Shown: in pieces, positions 36,920 through 46,195 of the stretch
Position numbering within the stretch: position 1 is the stretch's first letter
Layout: each line of letters opens with the position of its first letter
Assembly: GCF_000384965.1 (NCBI RefSeq)
Contig: NZ_CM001844.1
Location: forward strand, 1,299,751 to 1,363,750
DNA from: Bartonella bovis 91-4
GTDB taxonomy: Bacteria; Pseudomonadota; Alphaproteobacteria; Rhizobiales; Rhizobiaceae
Reading direction: 5' to 3'
Length of the DNA: 64,000 nucleotides
Position numbers and translations under genes: made by a program
The notes under the pieces: generated by a model
The model's database searches: none
What the model was told of the DNA's origin: nothing
What the model saw: the letters and a program-made list of their open reading frames with translations, nothing else

Positions 36920-37195
36920 AGCAAACCTCTCTTTAGACAGATTTTTTAAAATATAAAACTTGTCTGAAACTGATGATAAAACTGCTTTTTATTGTAACAA
37001 AATTTTATTACAATAGTATTTTTAATTTAGCTTTGTTAATATATTTAAAGTTTTTTCATAAATTCTTGCGCATTTTAACACTTTTTTACAGCATGACATA
37101 AAATTACAAACAATTCACCATGAAAAATTGGTAAGCTTTGCGCAAGCATAAATATTTATCTTTCGCTTAAATTATAAAAATAGGAGGGCACGGTA

Positions 37196-38071
37196 TTGGG
37201 TGTCATCATAGGATTAGTACTCACTTTAGGATGCATAATTGGCGGCTATATGGCCATGGGTGGGCATCTTAATGTTTTGGTGCAACCATGGGAATTTGTT
37301 ATTATTTTGGGTTCAGCTATTGGTACTTTCATCATCTCTACTCCTTTTAACGTAATTAAAGATACAATGAAAGCAACATTGGAAGCAATAACAGATGCTG
37401 TTCCTAAACAAAAAGATTTTTTAGCAACCTTAGGTTTGCTCTATGTTCTTATGCGGGAAATGCGCTCAAAATCACGCTCTGAAATGGAAGGTCATGTTGA
37501 CAATCCTAAGGAATCTTTACTCTTTCAGCAATATCCTTTAGTTTTAAAAGATGATTCTTTAACCAACTTTATTTGTGACTATTGTCGTCTTATCATTATG
37601 GGAAACGCTCGCCCTTTTGAGATTGAAGCCTTAATGGATGAAGAAATTCATACAATTTCAAAAGATTCTGAAAAATCTTCTCAAGCTCTCCAAAATATGG
37701 CCGATGCCCTACCAGCTCTTGGTATTGTTGCAGCTGTTTTGGGTGTGATTAAAGCCATGGGGGCTATTAGTGAACCACCAGAAGTGTTAGGGCATTTGAT
37801 TGGAGCAGCTCTTGTTGGAACATTTGCCGGTATTTTCTTTTCGTATAGTGTTTTTGGCCCTGTTGCCACAAAAATCAAAACAGTGCGCCATAAAAAAACA
37901 CGCATATATATTGTTGTGAAACAAACACTGTTGGCTTATATGAACGGTGCAATACCACAAATCGCATTAGAATATGGACGCAAAACCATTTCAGCAAAAG
38001 ATCGCCCAACAATTGATGTTGTAGAGCAACACACAATCGTTGGTTCAGGTGCTGAAAAAGAGGCCGCTTGA
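37196..38071 (+). CDS. motA: MotA, stator protein
   Basis: MotA forms the proton channel with MotB and generates torque. The 291-residue protein has four membrane segments (about 3-22, 32-50, 168-190 and 200-222), a large cytoplasmic loop with charged residues, and the conserved Pro in [20 protein letters not shown]. The start is TTG, supported by AGGAGG eight bases before it and by the family N-terminus [19 protein letters not shown]; no ATG fits. It opens the plus-strand run motA-fliM-(small gene)-fliN-fliG-flhB, divergent from the DUF1217-flgF-fliI run. Confidence 0.95.
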   Translation: MGVIIGLVLTLGCIIGGYMAMGGHLNVLVQPWEFVIILGSAIGTFIISTPFNVIKDTMKATLEAITDAVPKQKDFLATLGLLYVLMREMRSKSRSEMEGHVDNPKESLLFQQYPLVLKDDSLTNFICDYCRLIIMGNARPFEIEALMDEEIHTISKDSEKSSQALQNMADALPALGIVAAVLGVIKAMGAISEPPEVLGHLIGAALVGTFAGIFFSYSVFGPVATKIKTVRHKKTRIYIVVKQTLLAYMNGAIPQIALEYGRKTISAKDRPTIDVVEQHTIVGSGAEKEAA

Positions 38072-38073
38072 AC

Positions 38074-39027
38074 ATGACTGAGCAGACTGAACACAACATC
38101 AATGAAGAGAAAAAACAAGATGTGTTGGCCCAACACATCTTGCGTGCTGCTGGTCTGTCAAGTGATGACCTTATGTCATTTCAATATGTGTTTCGTGATG
38201 CAGCAAGCAATCTTTGTGCACAGTTGGGTCATTATACATCCTTAGAATTTGCTATCGATGTACAATCGCTTGATACACTCAAAGCTGATAAGCTTGCTCA
38301 AGCGATAGCAGCAGATACATTATTGATTTATTTTAGTTCCAATCTGTGGGGAGACGATGTTATCTTTGTTCTAGATACAGCCTTGGTTGATCTTATAACA
38401 GAAGCGTTTTTTGGTGCAGCAGAGCCAAAGATTATAAACCGTAATGGGCGCCCCTTCAGTCCAACAGAATACAAAATAAGTGAATATTTTGGAAAATTGC
38501 TGGCTAATACAATGGACGGCATATTTGGTACAGGAGATGGATCTCTTTTACTTTTCAAGCAAACACTCAAAGCGCAAGAATTTAATTTAGAAACCTTTCA
38601 TCAATCACAGATGTTTTCTTGCAATCTTGGGGTTAAATGTAATGAAATAGAAGCAACCGTAAATATCTTAATGCCACGCAGTTGCCACCGCCCTATTCAA
38701 GAAGCCGTTACCCGAGCTTTGCGTACACCTGCAAAACACACAGATCCGCTTTGGGCTAAACGTTTAAAACAAGAAGTAAGCCGAACGCACGTATGTATTG
38801 AAGCTTTTATCCAACAAGGATCAATGACTTTAAATGAATTATCAAAGCTTCAAATAGGGCAAGTTCTGCCCCTTCCTGCCAATAGTGTTAAACAGATAAA
38901 ATTACGCAGTGGCAAGAAATCTCTTTATAAATGCTCCCTTGGTAAAAAGGGGAAAAATTTTTCCATCCGGGTCACTGACCCTATTGATGAAGAAAAGGAA
39001 ATGATTGATGAGCTGGTTCATAGTTAA
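38074..39027 (+). CDS. fliM: FliM, motor switch protein
   Basis: FliM is the middle C-ring protein, binding FliG and FliN. The 317-residue protein shows the FliM core (LWGDDVIFVLDTALVDLITEAFFG in pieces; FSPTEYKISEYFGKLLANTM) and the C-terminal FliN-like domain (MTLNELSKLQIGQVLPLPAN). The N-terminal LSQxEIDxLL peptide that binds CheY in many bacteria is not seen. The start ATG at 38074 lies two bases after the motA stop; an upstream TTG is discounted. The next gene overlaps its 3' end. Confidence 0.9.
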   Translation: MTEQTEHNINEEKKQDVLAQHILRAAGLSSDDLMSFQYVFRDAASNLCAQLGHYTSLEFAIDVQSLDTLKADKLAQAIAADTLLIYFSSNLWGDDVIFVLDTALVDLITEAFFGAAEPKIINRNGRPFSPTEYKISEYFGKLLANTMDGIFGTGDGSLLLFKQTLKAQEFNLETFHQSQMFSCNLGVKCNEIEATVNILMPRSCHRPIQEAVTRALRTPAKHTDPLWAKRLKQEVSRTHVCIEAFIQQGSMTLNELSKLQIGQVLPLPANSVKQIKLRSGKKSLYKCSLGKKGKNFSIRVTDPIDEEKEMIDELVHS

Positions 39028-39445
39028 TATAGCAAGTGCGCTTCTAGCACTGATATCGTTAAGTATTTTTATTATAACCACACGAAAATTGACAACAACA
39101 ATCCATATGGGTCGGGAATTGGCTAAACAAGTTCAAACCGGAACTGTTTGCCTTGATCGAGCGCTTTCAATATTGCGTGAAGAACATCAAGAGTTTCGCG
39201 ATGAAAACCGCAAAATGGATGCACGTATTATTGAATCAACACGGATTCGGCGCAACATTGATCGCTCGGTAGCTCATATGGAAAATATCCGCAATCAACT
39301 ACAAAGTGATCTTGACCATTTTCGTACAACTTTAACTGCTAAAGCTCCTAGGCCTACAATGAAATCTAGTGCACAACATATGCATCGACAACCACCAATT
39401 GTTCCTAAAAACTTTCCGGTTTTTGTACAGCGTAAAATACATTAA
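39008..39445 (+). CDS. Small membrane-anchored coiled-coil protein between fliM and fliN
   Basis: A 145-residue protein with one N-terminal membrane segment (about residues 3-25) and a long charged coiled coil (about 40-110), then a basic, His/Pro-rich tail. The layout is that of the DUF6468-type proteins of alphaproteobacterial flagellar clusters, but the match is by layout only. It overlaps the end of fliM by 20 bases, so it is translationally coupled and most likely acts with the motor. Function unknown. Confidence 0.65.
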   Translation: MSWFIVNIASALLALISLSIFIITTRKLTTTIHMGRELAKQVQTGTVCLDRALSILREEHQEFRDENRKMDARIIESTRIRRNIDRSVAHMENIRNQLQSDLDHFRTTLTAKAPRPTMKSSAQHMHRQPPIVPKNFPVFVQRKIH

Positions 39446-39546
39446 AATTCTCTAAATAATAAAATATAATTTTAAAAAATAGAAAACCTTAAAACCTTTA
39501 TACACGAAAGAGTATAAGGTCAAAAAACAAAGAATACGGTGACAGA

Positions 39547-40041
39547 ATGACAAATGATATAAATCCTCCTGGAGGGGGTAAAGGAGTTAATCCAACAACA
39601 CCACCTCGCCCTGCAACACCACCTCGTCCTACAGGGGCAAACCCTGGGATGCCAAGTAATGTTGGAACAAGTGCACACCAACCAGGGGCTGGTGCCGCTA
39701 GTGCAACATCAAGCAGTGGCCCTGCTTTTACATCAGCAGGAAATACCGTTGGAAGCATGGGTGCTACAAATGCACAAAAAAATACAAATGGAGTGCACAG
39801 TAATCCAGAACTCATTATGAGTATCCCAGTTGAGGTTCAAATTGTTTTAGGCTCAACCACCATGCCAGTAGCAAATCTAATGGATTTAGGCCGCGGCTCA
39901 GTGATTACGCTTGACAAGCAAATTGGAGATCCTATTGATATTGTCGTCAATGGCCGTATCATTGCGCGTGGTGAGGTTATTGTCCTAGAAGACGACCCTT
40001 CCCGTTTTGGGGTTAGCCTTACCGAAGTCATGAGTAAATAA
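39547..40041 (+). CDS. fliN: FliN, motor switch protein
   Basis: FliN forms the bottom of the C ring. The 164-residue protein has a Gly-, Pro-, Thr- and Ala-rich N-terminal half (about 1-85), probably disordered, and the conserved surface-of-antigens domain (SIPVEVQIVLGSTTMPVANL; RGSVITLDKQIGDPIDIVVN; GRIIARGEVIVLEDD; FGVSLTEV). The long N-terminal tail is typical of Rhizobiales FliN. Confidence 0.93.
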   Translation: MTNDINPPGGGKGVNPTTPPRPATPPRPTGANPGMPSNVGTSAHQPGAGAASATSSSGPAFTSAGNTVGSMGATNAQKNTNGVHSNPELIMSIPVEVQIVLGSTTMPVANLMDLGRGSVITLDKQIGDPIDIVVNGRIIARGEVIVLEDDPSRFGVSLTEVMSK

Positions 40042-40069
40042 ATCAACTTGCAAAATGTGAAAAACAAAT

Positions 40070-41164
40070 ATGACGCAAGCAACAAAAGAAAAAACAACAG
40101 AAGTAATAAATGTTGTATCGGAAGACGAATTGGAAAATACGTTACCTGATACACATGTGTATTCTACACTCATTGATACACTTTCTGGGCAACAAAAAGC
40201 TGCAGCACTCCTTGTTGCTCTCGGGAAACCTGCTGCTGCGCGTCTTTTAAAACATTTCACTCCAGATGATTTGCGCCGTCTAAGTGGGCAAGCTCATACT
40301 TTGCCCAACATTTCTCTTGCTGATTTTGAAGTTCTGGTTCGTCAATTTGAGGATGCCTTTGCTGAAGGAGCTTCTTTTTCTGAAGCTGGTTCACGTTTCG
40401 ATAATCTGGTACAAGAAACATTATCAGAAGAAGAAGCCGCTTTAGTCCTTGACCCTTCGAAAGCACCAGCTCCCCCTCGCGAAAGCCTTTGGGAAATTAT
40501 TGCAAAATTAAATATTGATGTTCTGCAAATGCATTTTGCACAAGAACATCCACAAGTAGTTAGCTACATTGTTTCGCGTCTTCCTTCTGAAATTGCAGCA
40601 AAAATTTTAATGGCACAATCTATGATTGTTCGCGCTGACCTTACTCGTAGAAGATTGCATTTACGCCCAGTTTCATCAGAAATAGACGCAGTACTTGATG
40701 AAGCGCTGCGTCCTATTTTCTCACAAGATAATAATGTAGGAGAAAAAGCTCATCATGGCCAAGTGGCTATCATCCTTAATGAGCTTGATAAAGCAGATGT
40801 TGACGAGATGCTTGCAAATCTCAATGATTTAAGTCCAGAAGATCTGGAAAAAATCAAAGCAAAGCTTTTTGTTTTCGAAGATATTCCACGTTTGACAGAA
40901 CGAGCACGATTACTGCTTTTTGATAAAATTACAGCTGATACCGTTATTACAGCTTTGCACGGTGCAGATAATCAGATGAAAGACCTTATTTTAAATTCTC
41001 TTTCACAACGCACACGTCGTATAGTGGAAGCAGAACTTTCTTCAGGTAATGACTCCATCAAACAAGAGAAAATTATAAATGCACGCCGTAATATTGCCCA
41101 AACAGCAATCAAATTATCAGAACAAGGAACAATTAATCTCTTAGGTGAAGAAGGAACGTCTTAA
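40070..41164 (+). CDS. fliG: FliG, motor switch protein
   Basis: FliG links the MS ring to the C ring and interacts with MotA. The 364-residue protein has the three FliG domains: N-terminal (SGQQKAAALLVALGKPAAAR), middle with EHPQVVSYIVSRLPSEIAAK, and C-terminal (LFVFEDIPRLTERARLLLFD in pieces) with the charged residues of the torque helix. Length and order are normal. It follows fliN by 28 bases. Confidence 0.95.
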   Translation: MTQATKEKTTEVINVVSEDELENTLPDTHVYSTLIDTLSGQQKAAALLVALGKPAAARLLKHFTPDDLRRLSGQAHTLPNISLADFEVLVRQFEDAFAEGASFSEAGSRFDNLVQETLSEEEAALVLDPSKAPAPPRESLWEIIAKLNIDVLQMHFAQEHPQVVSYIVSRLPSEIAAKILMAQSMIVRADLTRRRLHLRPVSSEIDAVLDEALRPIFSQDNNVGEKAHHGQVAIILNELDKADVDEMLANLNDLSPEDLEKIKAKLFVFEDIPRLTERARLLLFDKITADTVITALHGADNQMKDLILNSLSQRTRRIVEAELSSGNDSIKQEKIINARRNIAQTAIKLSEQGTINLLGEEGTS

Positions 41165-41183
41165 AAGGCGCGCTTAAATCAAT

Positions 41184-42254
41184 ATGTCAGATGAAAAGCC
41201 CGATAAAGAGAGCCAAACAGAAGAACCAACAGAACACAAAATTCATAAAGCAGAAGAAAAAGGAAATCTTCCCTTTTCTCGTGAACTGCCTATTTTTTCT
41301 TCTCTTTTAAGCTTTAGCGTAATTTCTATTTTTATCGCTTTTCCAGCTATATCACAGCTTTCGCATTTCTTGCTTCAATGGCTTGAACGCCCAGAGTCTT
41401 GGCGCATTAACACTGCAGAAGATATTAAACATTTGATTTATTTGGTAGGTGGCAATGTAGGCTTAGCCTTAGCACCTATTTTAATTATTATACCCCTGAT
41501 CGGTATAAGTGCATCAGTTATACAAAATATACCACGTATTATTATGGAGCGTATTCAACCAAAATGGTCACGCGTTTCACTCAGCAATGGATTTGAACGC
41601 ATTTTCAGTAAAGCAGGATTGGTGGAATTTTTAAAATCATTAACCAAGCTGATTGGTGTGAGCATAATTGTTTATATTATGTTTTTCAAAAACAATACAA
41701 TTTTCATCAATACATTATTAACAGATGCATCAGCTTTGCCCGAATATATTCGTAAAAAACTTGTAGGCTTGTCGCTTTCTTTTATTGTGGCCGTTGCTGC
41801 TATTGCAGGATTTGACTTAGCATGGTCACGTTTTCACTGGTACCAAAAATTACGTATGAGCAAACAAGAAATTAAAGAAGAGCATAAAAGCCTTGAAGGA
41901 AACCCTATGATCAAAGCACGGATGCGTTCCTTAACACGCGACCGTATTCGTCGGCGAATGATTGCCAATGTTCCTACTGCAACCTTAATTGTAGCCAATC
42001 CAACCCATTTCTCTGTTGCTTTGCGCTATAAACCACCCCTTGATTATGCACCAGTTGTGGTTGCAAAAGGACAAGATATTTTAGCTTTACAGATTCGTGA
42101 AATTGCTGTCGAAAATGACATCCCTGTTATTGAAAATGTAGAGTTAGCACGCACATTGTACAAACAAGTTGAAGTCGACCAAGTTATTCCACCTGAATTA
42201 TATGAAAGCGTTGCTGCTTTAATTCGTTTTATCAACAGTCAAAAAATCCATTAA
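41184..42254 (+). CDS. flhB: FlhB, export specificity switch
   Basis: FlhB is an export gate protein whose self-cleavage switches export from hook to filament. The 356-residue protein has four membrane segments in its first 215 residues and a cytoplasmic domain with the autocleavage site NPTH at residues 272-275. The N-terminal EEPTEHKIHKAEEKGNLPFS is the family start. It follows fliG by 19 bases. FliK, its partner, is encoded at 9847-10992. Confidence 0.96.
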   Translation: MSDEKPDKESQTEEPTEHKIHKAEEKGNLPFSRELPIFSSLLSFSVISIFIAFPAISQLSHFLLQWLERPESWRINTAEDIKHLIYLVGGNVGLALAPILIIIPLIGISASVIQNIPRIIMERIQPKWSRVSLSNGFERIFSKAGLVEFLKSLTKLIGVSIIVYIMFFKNNTIFINTLLTDASALPEYIRKKLVGLSLSFIVAVAAIAGFDLAWSRFHWYQKLRMSKQEIKEEHKSLEGNPMIKARMRSLTRDRIRRRMIANVPTATLIVANPTHFSVALRYKPPLDYAPVVVAKGQDILALQIREIAVENDIPVIENVELARTLYKQVEVDQVIPPELYESVAALIRFINSQKIH

Positions 42255-42343
42255 AAATGAACATTAATGACTTTTTTTAAAAACATTCAACACCAAATTA
42301 GTATAAACTCTAAAACACCAAAGTAATAATACAAAGTCACAAA

Positions 42344-42769
42344 ATGAAAAAAAATTATATAACTGAAATCCGTGAAATGGTGCTGGCAAAACAAGTAGCG
42401 CAATTTATTCCAGAATTGCGACTAATCGACGTAGGTGACTTAATTACCTGTATCCACACAGAACGTTTTAACCATCTTTCCGAACTTATTGAAAGCGCTA
42501 CAGAATTGCGTTTTTACCCGCATACCATGCGTTTTGCCCGTAATGCCAGTTATGAATTAGATTGGGACACTACACCAAAAATCTTGCTTCATATGGAATT
42601 TTCAAATGAAGGTGTACAAGCCTTTTTTCAGCTCATTATGTCATCAGAAGAATTTGGAATTGAATTGGATAAATGCATTTTTGAAAACCACTCCGATGAA
42701 GAAACCAATACAAGTCATTTGATGAATGCACTCAATAATGCACGAATACAAAAAAGACTCACCCACTAA
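42344..42769 (+). CDS. Hypothetical protein downstream of flhB
   Basis: A 141-residue soluble protein without signal peptide, membrane segment or motif I recognise; it is rich in aromatic and acidic residues (LRFYPHTMRFARNASYELDW). It is probably part of the flagellar run because it follows flhB on the same strand after 90 bases, and similar small genes are found in this place in Rhizobiales. A 41-residue frame (42738-42863) overlaps its end in another frame but has no ribosome site. Confidence 0.6.
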   Translation: MKKNYITEIREMVLAKQVAQFIPELRLIDVGDLITCIHTERFNHLSELIESATELRFYPHTMRFARNASYELDWDTTPKILLHMEFSNEGVQAFFQLIMSSEEFGIELDKCIFENHSDEETNTSHLMNALNNARIQKRLTH

Positions 42770-43091
42770 AACACGCATTATCCCATTAAAAGACGAACTG
42801 CATTCGTCAACTAAAAATGAACTAACAGCATCACGTTTGAAAGATAAAAAGGATGCAAAATAAGGAACAAAGGGTGCTTAATAAAAAGCCGCTTTGTTGA
42901 CAATAAAATAAGCCGTTCTTTTTACACGCCCCCCTCACCCCGCGTGGACTCATTAAAGTAGACATATTCAATACAAAATTAGCACTAATAATTTCCGCAA
43001 GAAACCTTTCAAGAAAAAAACTTTTAAAGTACAACCTTTTAAAACTTTATGCTTCAAAAAAGCTTCTCAGGCTATAGTGTAAATATTGCTA
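42770..43091. other. Intergenic region at the convergent end of two flagellar runs
   Basis: About 320 bases between two convergent genes. It contains the GC-rich word TCACCCCGCGTGGA (42935-42948), which occurs again at 44826-44839. I see no clean terminator; a short open frame continues from the preceding gene region to 42863. Confidence 0.4.
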
Positions 43092-43556
43092 TCATGTATG
43101 ATTCATATCGCGCACTTTATCAGCTGGAAGATAATTAAATTGTTTCACAAGCAAATCTTTCAAAACAGGCGTTGGAAAATGCTGATTAACTTCATCTATA
43201 ATCTGTTTTTTGACCGTCTCAAATTTTATTTTCTCAACCGCACGCACATCTGAATAACTGTCCCAAAAACACTTAAAAATAGCATCATTAATCAATACCC
43301 CTAAAGGAAAAGACATTTCTTGCTCAACTTTCTTATCTATAAGATAAGTTAATTGTGAAATTATATAACCTTGGACAGATCCCTCAACTAAAATGGGAAC
43401 GCTAATGACTTCTGTCTGACCAGGACTAATCTCTTCTGCGACGGGAGCAGACACTTTTGAAATATTGGGATTTACAGCATTCACTTTGACACTTAGCATC
43501 AAAGTGCTCAGAGCCACCAAACATCCCCATACCCCCATCGCAATCATTTTAATCAT
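43092..43556 (-). CDS. Hypothetical secreted protein of the flgJ region
   Basis: A 154-residue protein with a signal peptide (about 1-27, SVKVNA). The mature part has no motif that I recognise; it contains VPILVEGSVQGYIISQLTYL and a helical C-terminal half. It overlaps the flgN-like gene by four bases and ends a run flhA-fliR-fliJ-like-flgJ-flgN-like, so a periplasmic role in flagellar assembly is likely but unproved. Confidence 0.6.
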   Translation of the reverse strand: MIKMIAMGVWGCLVALSTLMLSVKVNAVNPNISKVSAPVAEEISPGQTEVISVPILVEGSVQGYIISQLTYLIDKKVEQEMSFPLGVLINDAIFKCFWDSYSDVRAVEKIKFETVKKQIIDEVNQHFPTPVLKDLLVKQFNYLPADKVRDMNHT

Positions 43557-43996
43557 TTACGACTTCCAGCATTGACTAAAACAGGGTCATAGGTTCCATC
43601 TGTTTCTTCTGCGCGAGCAGCTGTTTGCATAATTTGAGAAAGTTCCTTAACAGCCTCTAAATGCACTTGAAGTAATTCACTATTGCGCAGCAACTTTTCC
43701 TGTAAATCGGATAGCAAGCTTTCCACTTTACTTGCAACATCTTGATCCATATAGCGCATAACATCTTTCATTGACTGATTAAGATCACGCAGACCACGTG
43801 TTTTACGTAAATTAACCTCTTCATAATCTGGAATACCGTGGCTTTCAAGCATATTGCTTTCATAATCAACCACTTCTGTCAGCCCTTTAACAGCAGCCAT
43901 AAATTTTGTTATTGCCCAATCACGACCAATCAGATCATTGTTGAGAACTTTTGTTTTTAATGCAACATTTTCATCATTACATTGCGCTACAGACAT
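43553..43996 (-). CDS. FlgN-like flagellar chaperone (putative)
   Basis: A 147-residue, almost entirely helical protein (about 25-135) without signal peptide. FlgN proteins are helical chaperones for FlgK and FlgL, and the stretch DYESNMLESHGIPDYEEVNL, with a YE-N-L pattern followed by RKTRGLRDLNQSM, resembles them. The position next to flgJ supports it. The assignment rests on layout and context rather than a diagnostic motif. Confidence 0.6.
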   Translation of the reverse strand: MSVAQCNDENVALKTKVLNNDLIGRDWAITKFMAAVKGLTEVVDYESNMLESHGIPDYEEVNLRKTRGLRDLNQSMKDVMRYMDQDVASKVESLLSDLQEKLLRNSELLQVHLEAVKELSQIMQTAARAEETDGTYDPVLVNAGSRK

Positions 43997-44115
43997 TTTT
44001 ATTCCCCTTTAACGGTATCAATTGTCATATTAAATTTAAATAGTTTGTGTTCGATATTAATGTGTCAGATCAGCTCATTTCATGAACGATCACATTAAAT
44101 TATAAATGGTGCTCT

Positions 44116-44616
44116 TTAATGGGTAGCATTTATTCTGTTTCTCTCTCCATTATATGACCCCTCTTCTCTTTTAGCCTGTTCAGAAATCAACATTTGCGCA
44201 ATGCCAATCCCTCCAGATACAGCAAATTCTTTAGCCAATTGTTCAGCCATCATAAATTTCCAAATTTGCCCTGCCTGCCCTTTTCCAAAAATAGATTGCA
44301 TCTCAGTTGTGAACATATTTTCAACAAAAGTCTGCAGTATAAAAGCTTCAAAGTTTTTAAAGGCTTCAGCATTTTTGTTTTCTAGAGTTTGCGGTTTTAT
44401 ATGCACCTGTTGAGATTCGTGGTGCGTTACACTGAGTGAGCTTTTGTAATCAGCATGCACTAACTGAGTAAAGTTGTTCTTTTGGGGTGCAGTTGTGGTT
44501 TGTGTATATGCTGTGTTGCGTAAATTGCGCAATTTTTCAACAGAAGCGCGATACTCAAGTGGATCAGCTGCGCGTGCAACATCAAGAACAATATCTGAAG
44601 GTGGCTGAATAGCCAT
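44116..44616 (-). CDS. flgJ: FlgJ, rod-binding protein without muramidase domain
   Basis: FlgJ caps the growing rod. The 166-residue protein has only the rod-binding domain (about 80-155: FEAFILQTFVENMFTTEMQ; WKFMMAEQLAKEFAVSGGIG) and lacks the C-terminal glucosaminidase domain of enteric FlgJ, as usual in Alphaproteobacteria. The wall-cutting function is probably supplied by the transglycosylase at 9318-9884. It lies between the fliJ-like and flgN-like genes. Confidence 0.85.
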   Translation of the reverse strand: MAIQPPSDIVLDVARAADPLEYRASVEKLRNLRNTAYTQTTTAPQKNNFTQLVHADYKSSLSVTHHESQQVHIKPQTLENKNAEAFKNFEAFILQTFVENMFTTEMQSIFGKGQAGQIWKFMMAEQLAKEFAVSGGIGIAQMLISEQAKREEGSYNGERNRINATH

Positions 44617-45014
44617 GAGCTTCCCCTTTATTTAATTCCATTTGCTTTTTTTTGTTTTAAATTTTTAATTTCGTCTTAAAGACAACAATATATAATTCTC
44701 TGTAATTTCATAGAAATGGTCTCTATTCACTTTGAGCAAAAGTATTCCCCTTGTACACAATAACTTGTGTGCGTACAGCTTTTTGCACGTAATGTATTTC
44801 TTAACAAAACACAATAACTAAAAAATCACCCCGCGTGGATCAACACAAAAACACTATGTAAAGCAGTTAAAGTGCCATATGTTTCCTCTTTTTAACTACC
44901 ACTCGCTTCTCTTTGTAATTTATATTCTAAGAACATAGGATTTTTTTTATTCTTTCAATAGCTTTCTAAAACAAAGTAAATCTTATAATATTTAAGCACT
45001 ATAGAGTATCAAAC
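44617..45014. other. Intergenic region between the fliJ-like gene and flgJ
   Basis: About 400 AT-rich bases without a gene. The GC-rich word TCACCCCGCGTGGA (44826-44839) is the second copy of that at 42935. A flgJ promoter on the minus strand is probable here. Confidence 0.4.
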
Positions 45015-45407
45015 TTACGTCAAACTGACGTCTTTTACCATTTTATCTGCAACATAATCTTCGAGCATATTACTAAATTGTTGACGTTCTTCTATAACTT
45101 GAACCTCTTTACACTTTTCTTCTAACCGTTGCAAACGGCTAGAAGCTTCATGCACAATTTGTTTTTTTTGCACAATTTGTCCTCGAAGCTGTTTTTCTGT
45201 TTTGGCTATACATTGTAAACGCCGTGCTAAAAAACTGGCATCCCAAAAATCAGGAGCTCCCTCTTTCTCCATTAAGGAAAAAAGTGTTCGCGTCTCCTCC
45301 TCACAAGCAGAAAGCTGATTGTTTAAACCTTCCAATTCAATTTTATGATAAGCTTTCATAAAACTTTGTATTTTGAAAAGCTTATGGTAGCGTTTGCTTT
45401 TTTGCAC
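45015..45407 (-). CDS. FliJ-like coiled-coil protein (putative)
   Basis: A 130-residue protein that is one long charged coiled coil (about 20-115) with no membrane segment. Size, composition and location right after fliR suggest the FliJ role (export chaperone acting with FliI and FlhA), but FliJ proteins are too variable for a firm call by eye. It starts two bases after the fliR stop, so it is in the flhA-fliR operon. Confidence 0.55.
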   Translation of the reverse strand: MQKSKRYHKLFKIQSFMKAYHKIELEGLNNQLSACEEETRTLFSLMEKEGAPDFWDASFLARRLQCIAKTEKQLRGQIVQKKQIVHEASSRLQRLEEKCKEVQVIEERQQFSNMLEDYVADKMVKDVSLT

Positions 45408-45409
45408 TT

Positions 45410-46195
45410 TTAAGGTCCCTTATTGAGCCAATTTTGAAGTTCTAAACTAAAAAAATGTAAAAGCTCGGGTATTAAGAAATAAAGTAGAAATATTCCCCCT
45501 GCGACAACAAAAGGCAACGAAATAAAATAAACCGGAATGGTAGGTGTTAATTTATTTACTAATCCAATCCCAATATTGATCAAAATCGCATAAGTAATAA
45601 AAGGCGCCGCAATAGATAGTGTGGTTAAAAATGCTCGCGATAAAACATCACGATAATCAATCAAAGCGGCTTCCGGATTTGGAACAAAAGATGGTGTGAC
45701 GACATCATAAGAAGCCAAAAGACCACGAATAACCACCATATGCAAATCGCTTGCAAAAAAAAGCATAACAGCAGCTAAAACAAATAAATGGGCAATTTGA
45801 GTTTCTGGCATTGAGTCAATCACACTATGGCCAGGTTGACCTGAATACCCCATAGACATTGCAATAATCGTTGCCATAAATTGCAATGCCCACAGATAAA
45901 CATGAGCAATAACCCCCAAACTAGCGCCAATAAGCATTTCAGAAAATAAAGCACGTGTAAGGATTGCAATATCAGGTTTATCGCCAAGTTCTTTAAAAAA
46001 ATCGACGACAAGAGGAAGCATAACAAATGAAAAAGCAATAGCAAGCAGTAAACGGAAATTCATAGGAATACGTAAACTTGATATGCCTGGCATAAACATC
46101 AAACAAGCTCCTACCCGAGCAAAAACTAACATGGCAATGATAACCAACTGGTCAATTGGCAAAGACGTCATAGGTAATAAAGACGTCAATGACAT
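45410..46195 (-). CDS. fliR: FliR, flagellar export gate subunit
   Basis: FliR is a pore subunit of the export gate. The 261-residue protein has six membrane segments and family stretches RVGACLMFMPGISSLRIPMN, GASLGVIAHVYLWALQFMAT and SMGYSGQPGHS. The ATG at 46195 shares a base with the flhA stop (TGATG), so translation is coupled; an in-frame TTG just before it is not needed. Confidence 0.95.
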   Translation of the reverse strand: MSLTSLLPMTSLPIDQLVIIAMLVFARVGACLMFMPGISSLRIPMNFRLLLAIAFSFVMLPLVVDFFKELGDKPDIAILTRALFSEMLIGASLGVIAHVYLWALQFMATIIAMSMGYSGQPGHSVIDSMPETQIAHLFVLAAVMLFFASDLHMVVIRGLLASYDVVTPSFVPNPEAALIDYRDVLSRAFLTTLSIAAPFITYAILINIGIGLVNKLTPTIPVYFISLPFVVAGGIFLLYFLIPELLHFFSLELQNWLNKGP

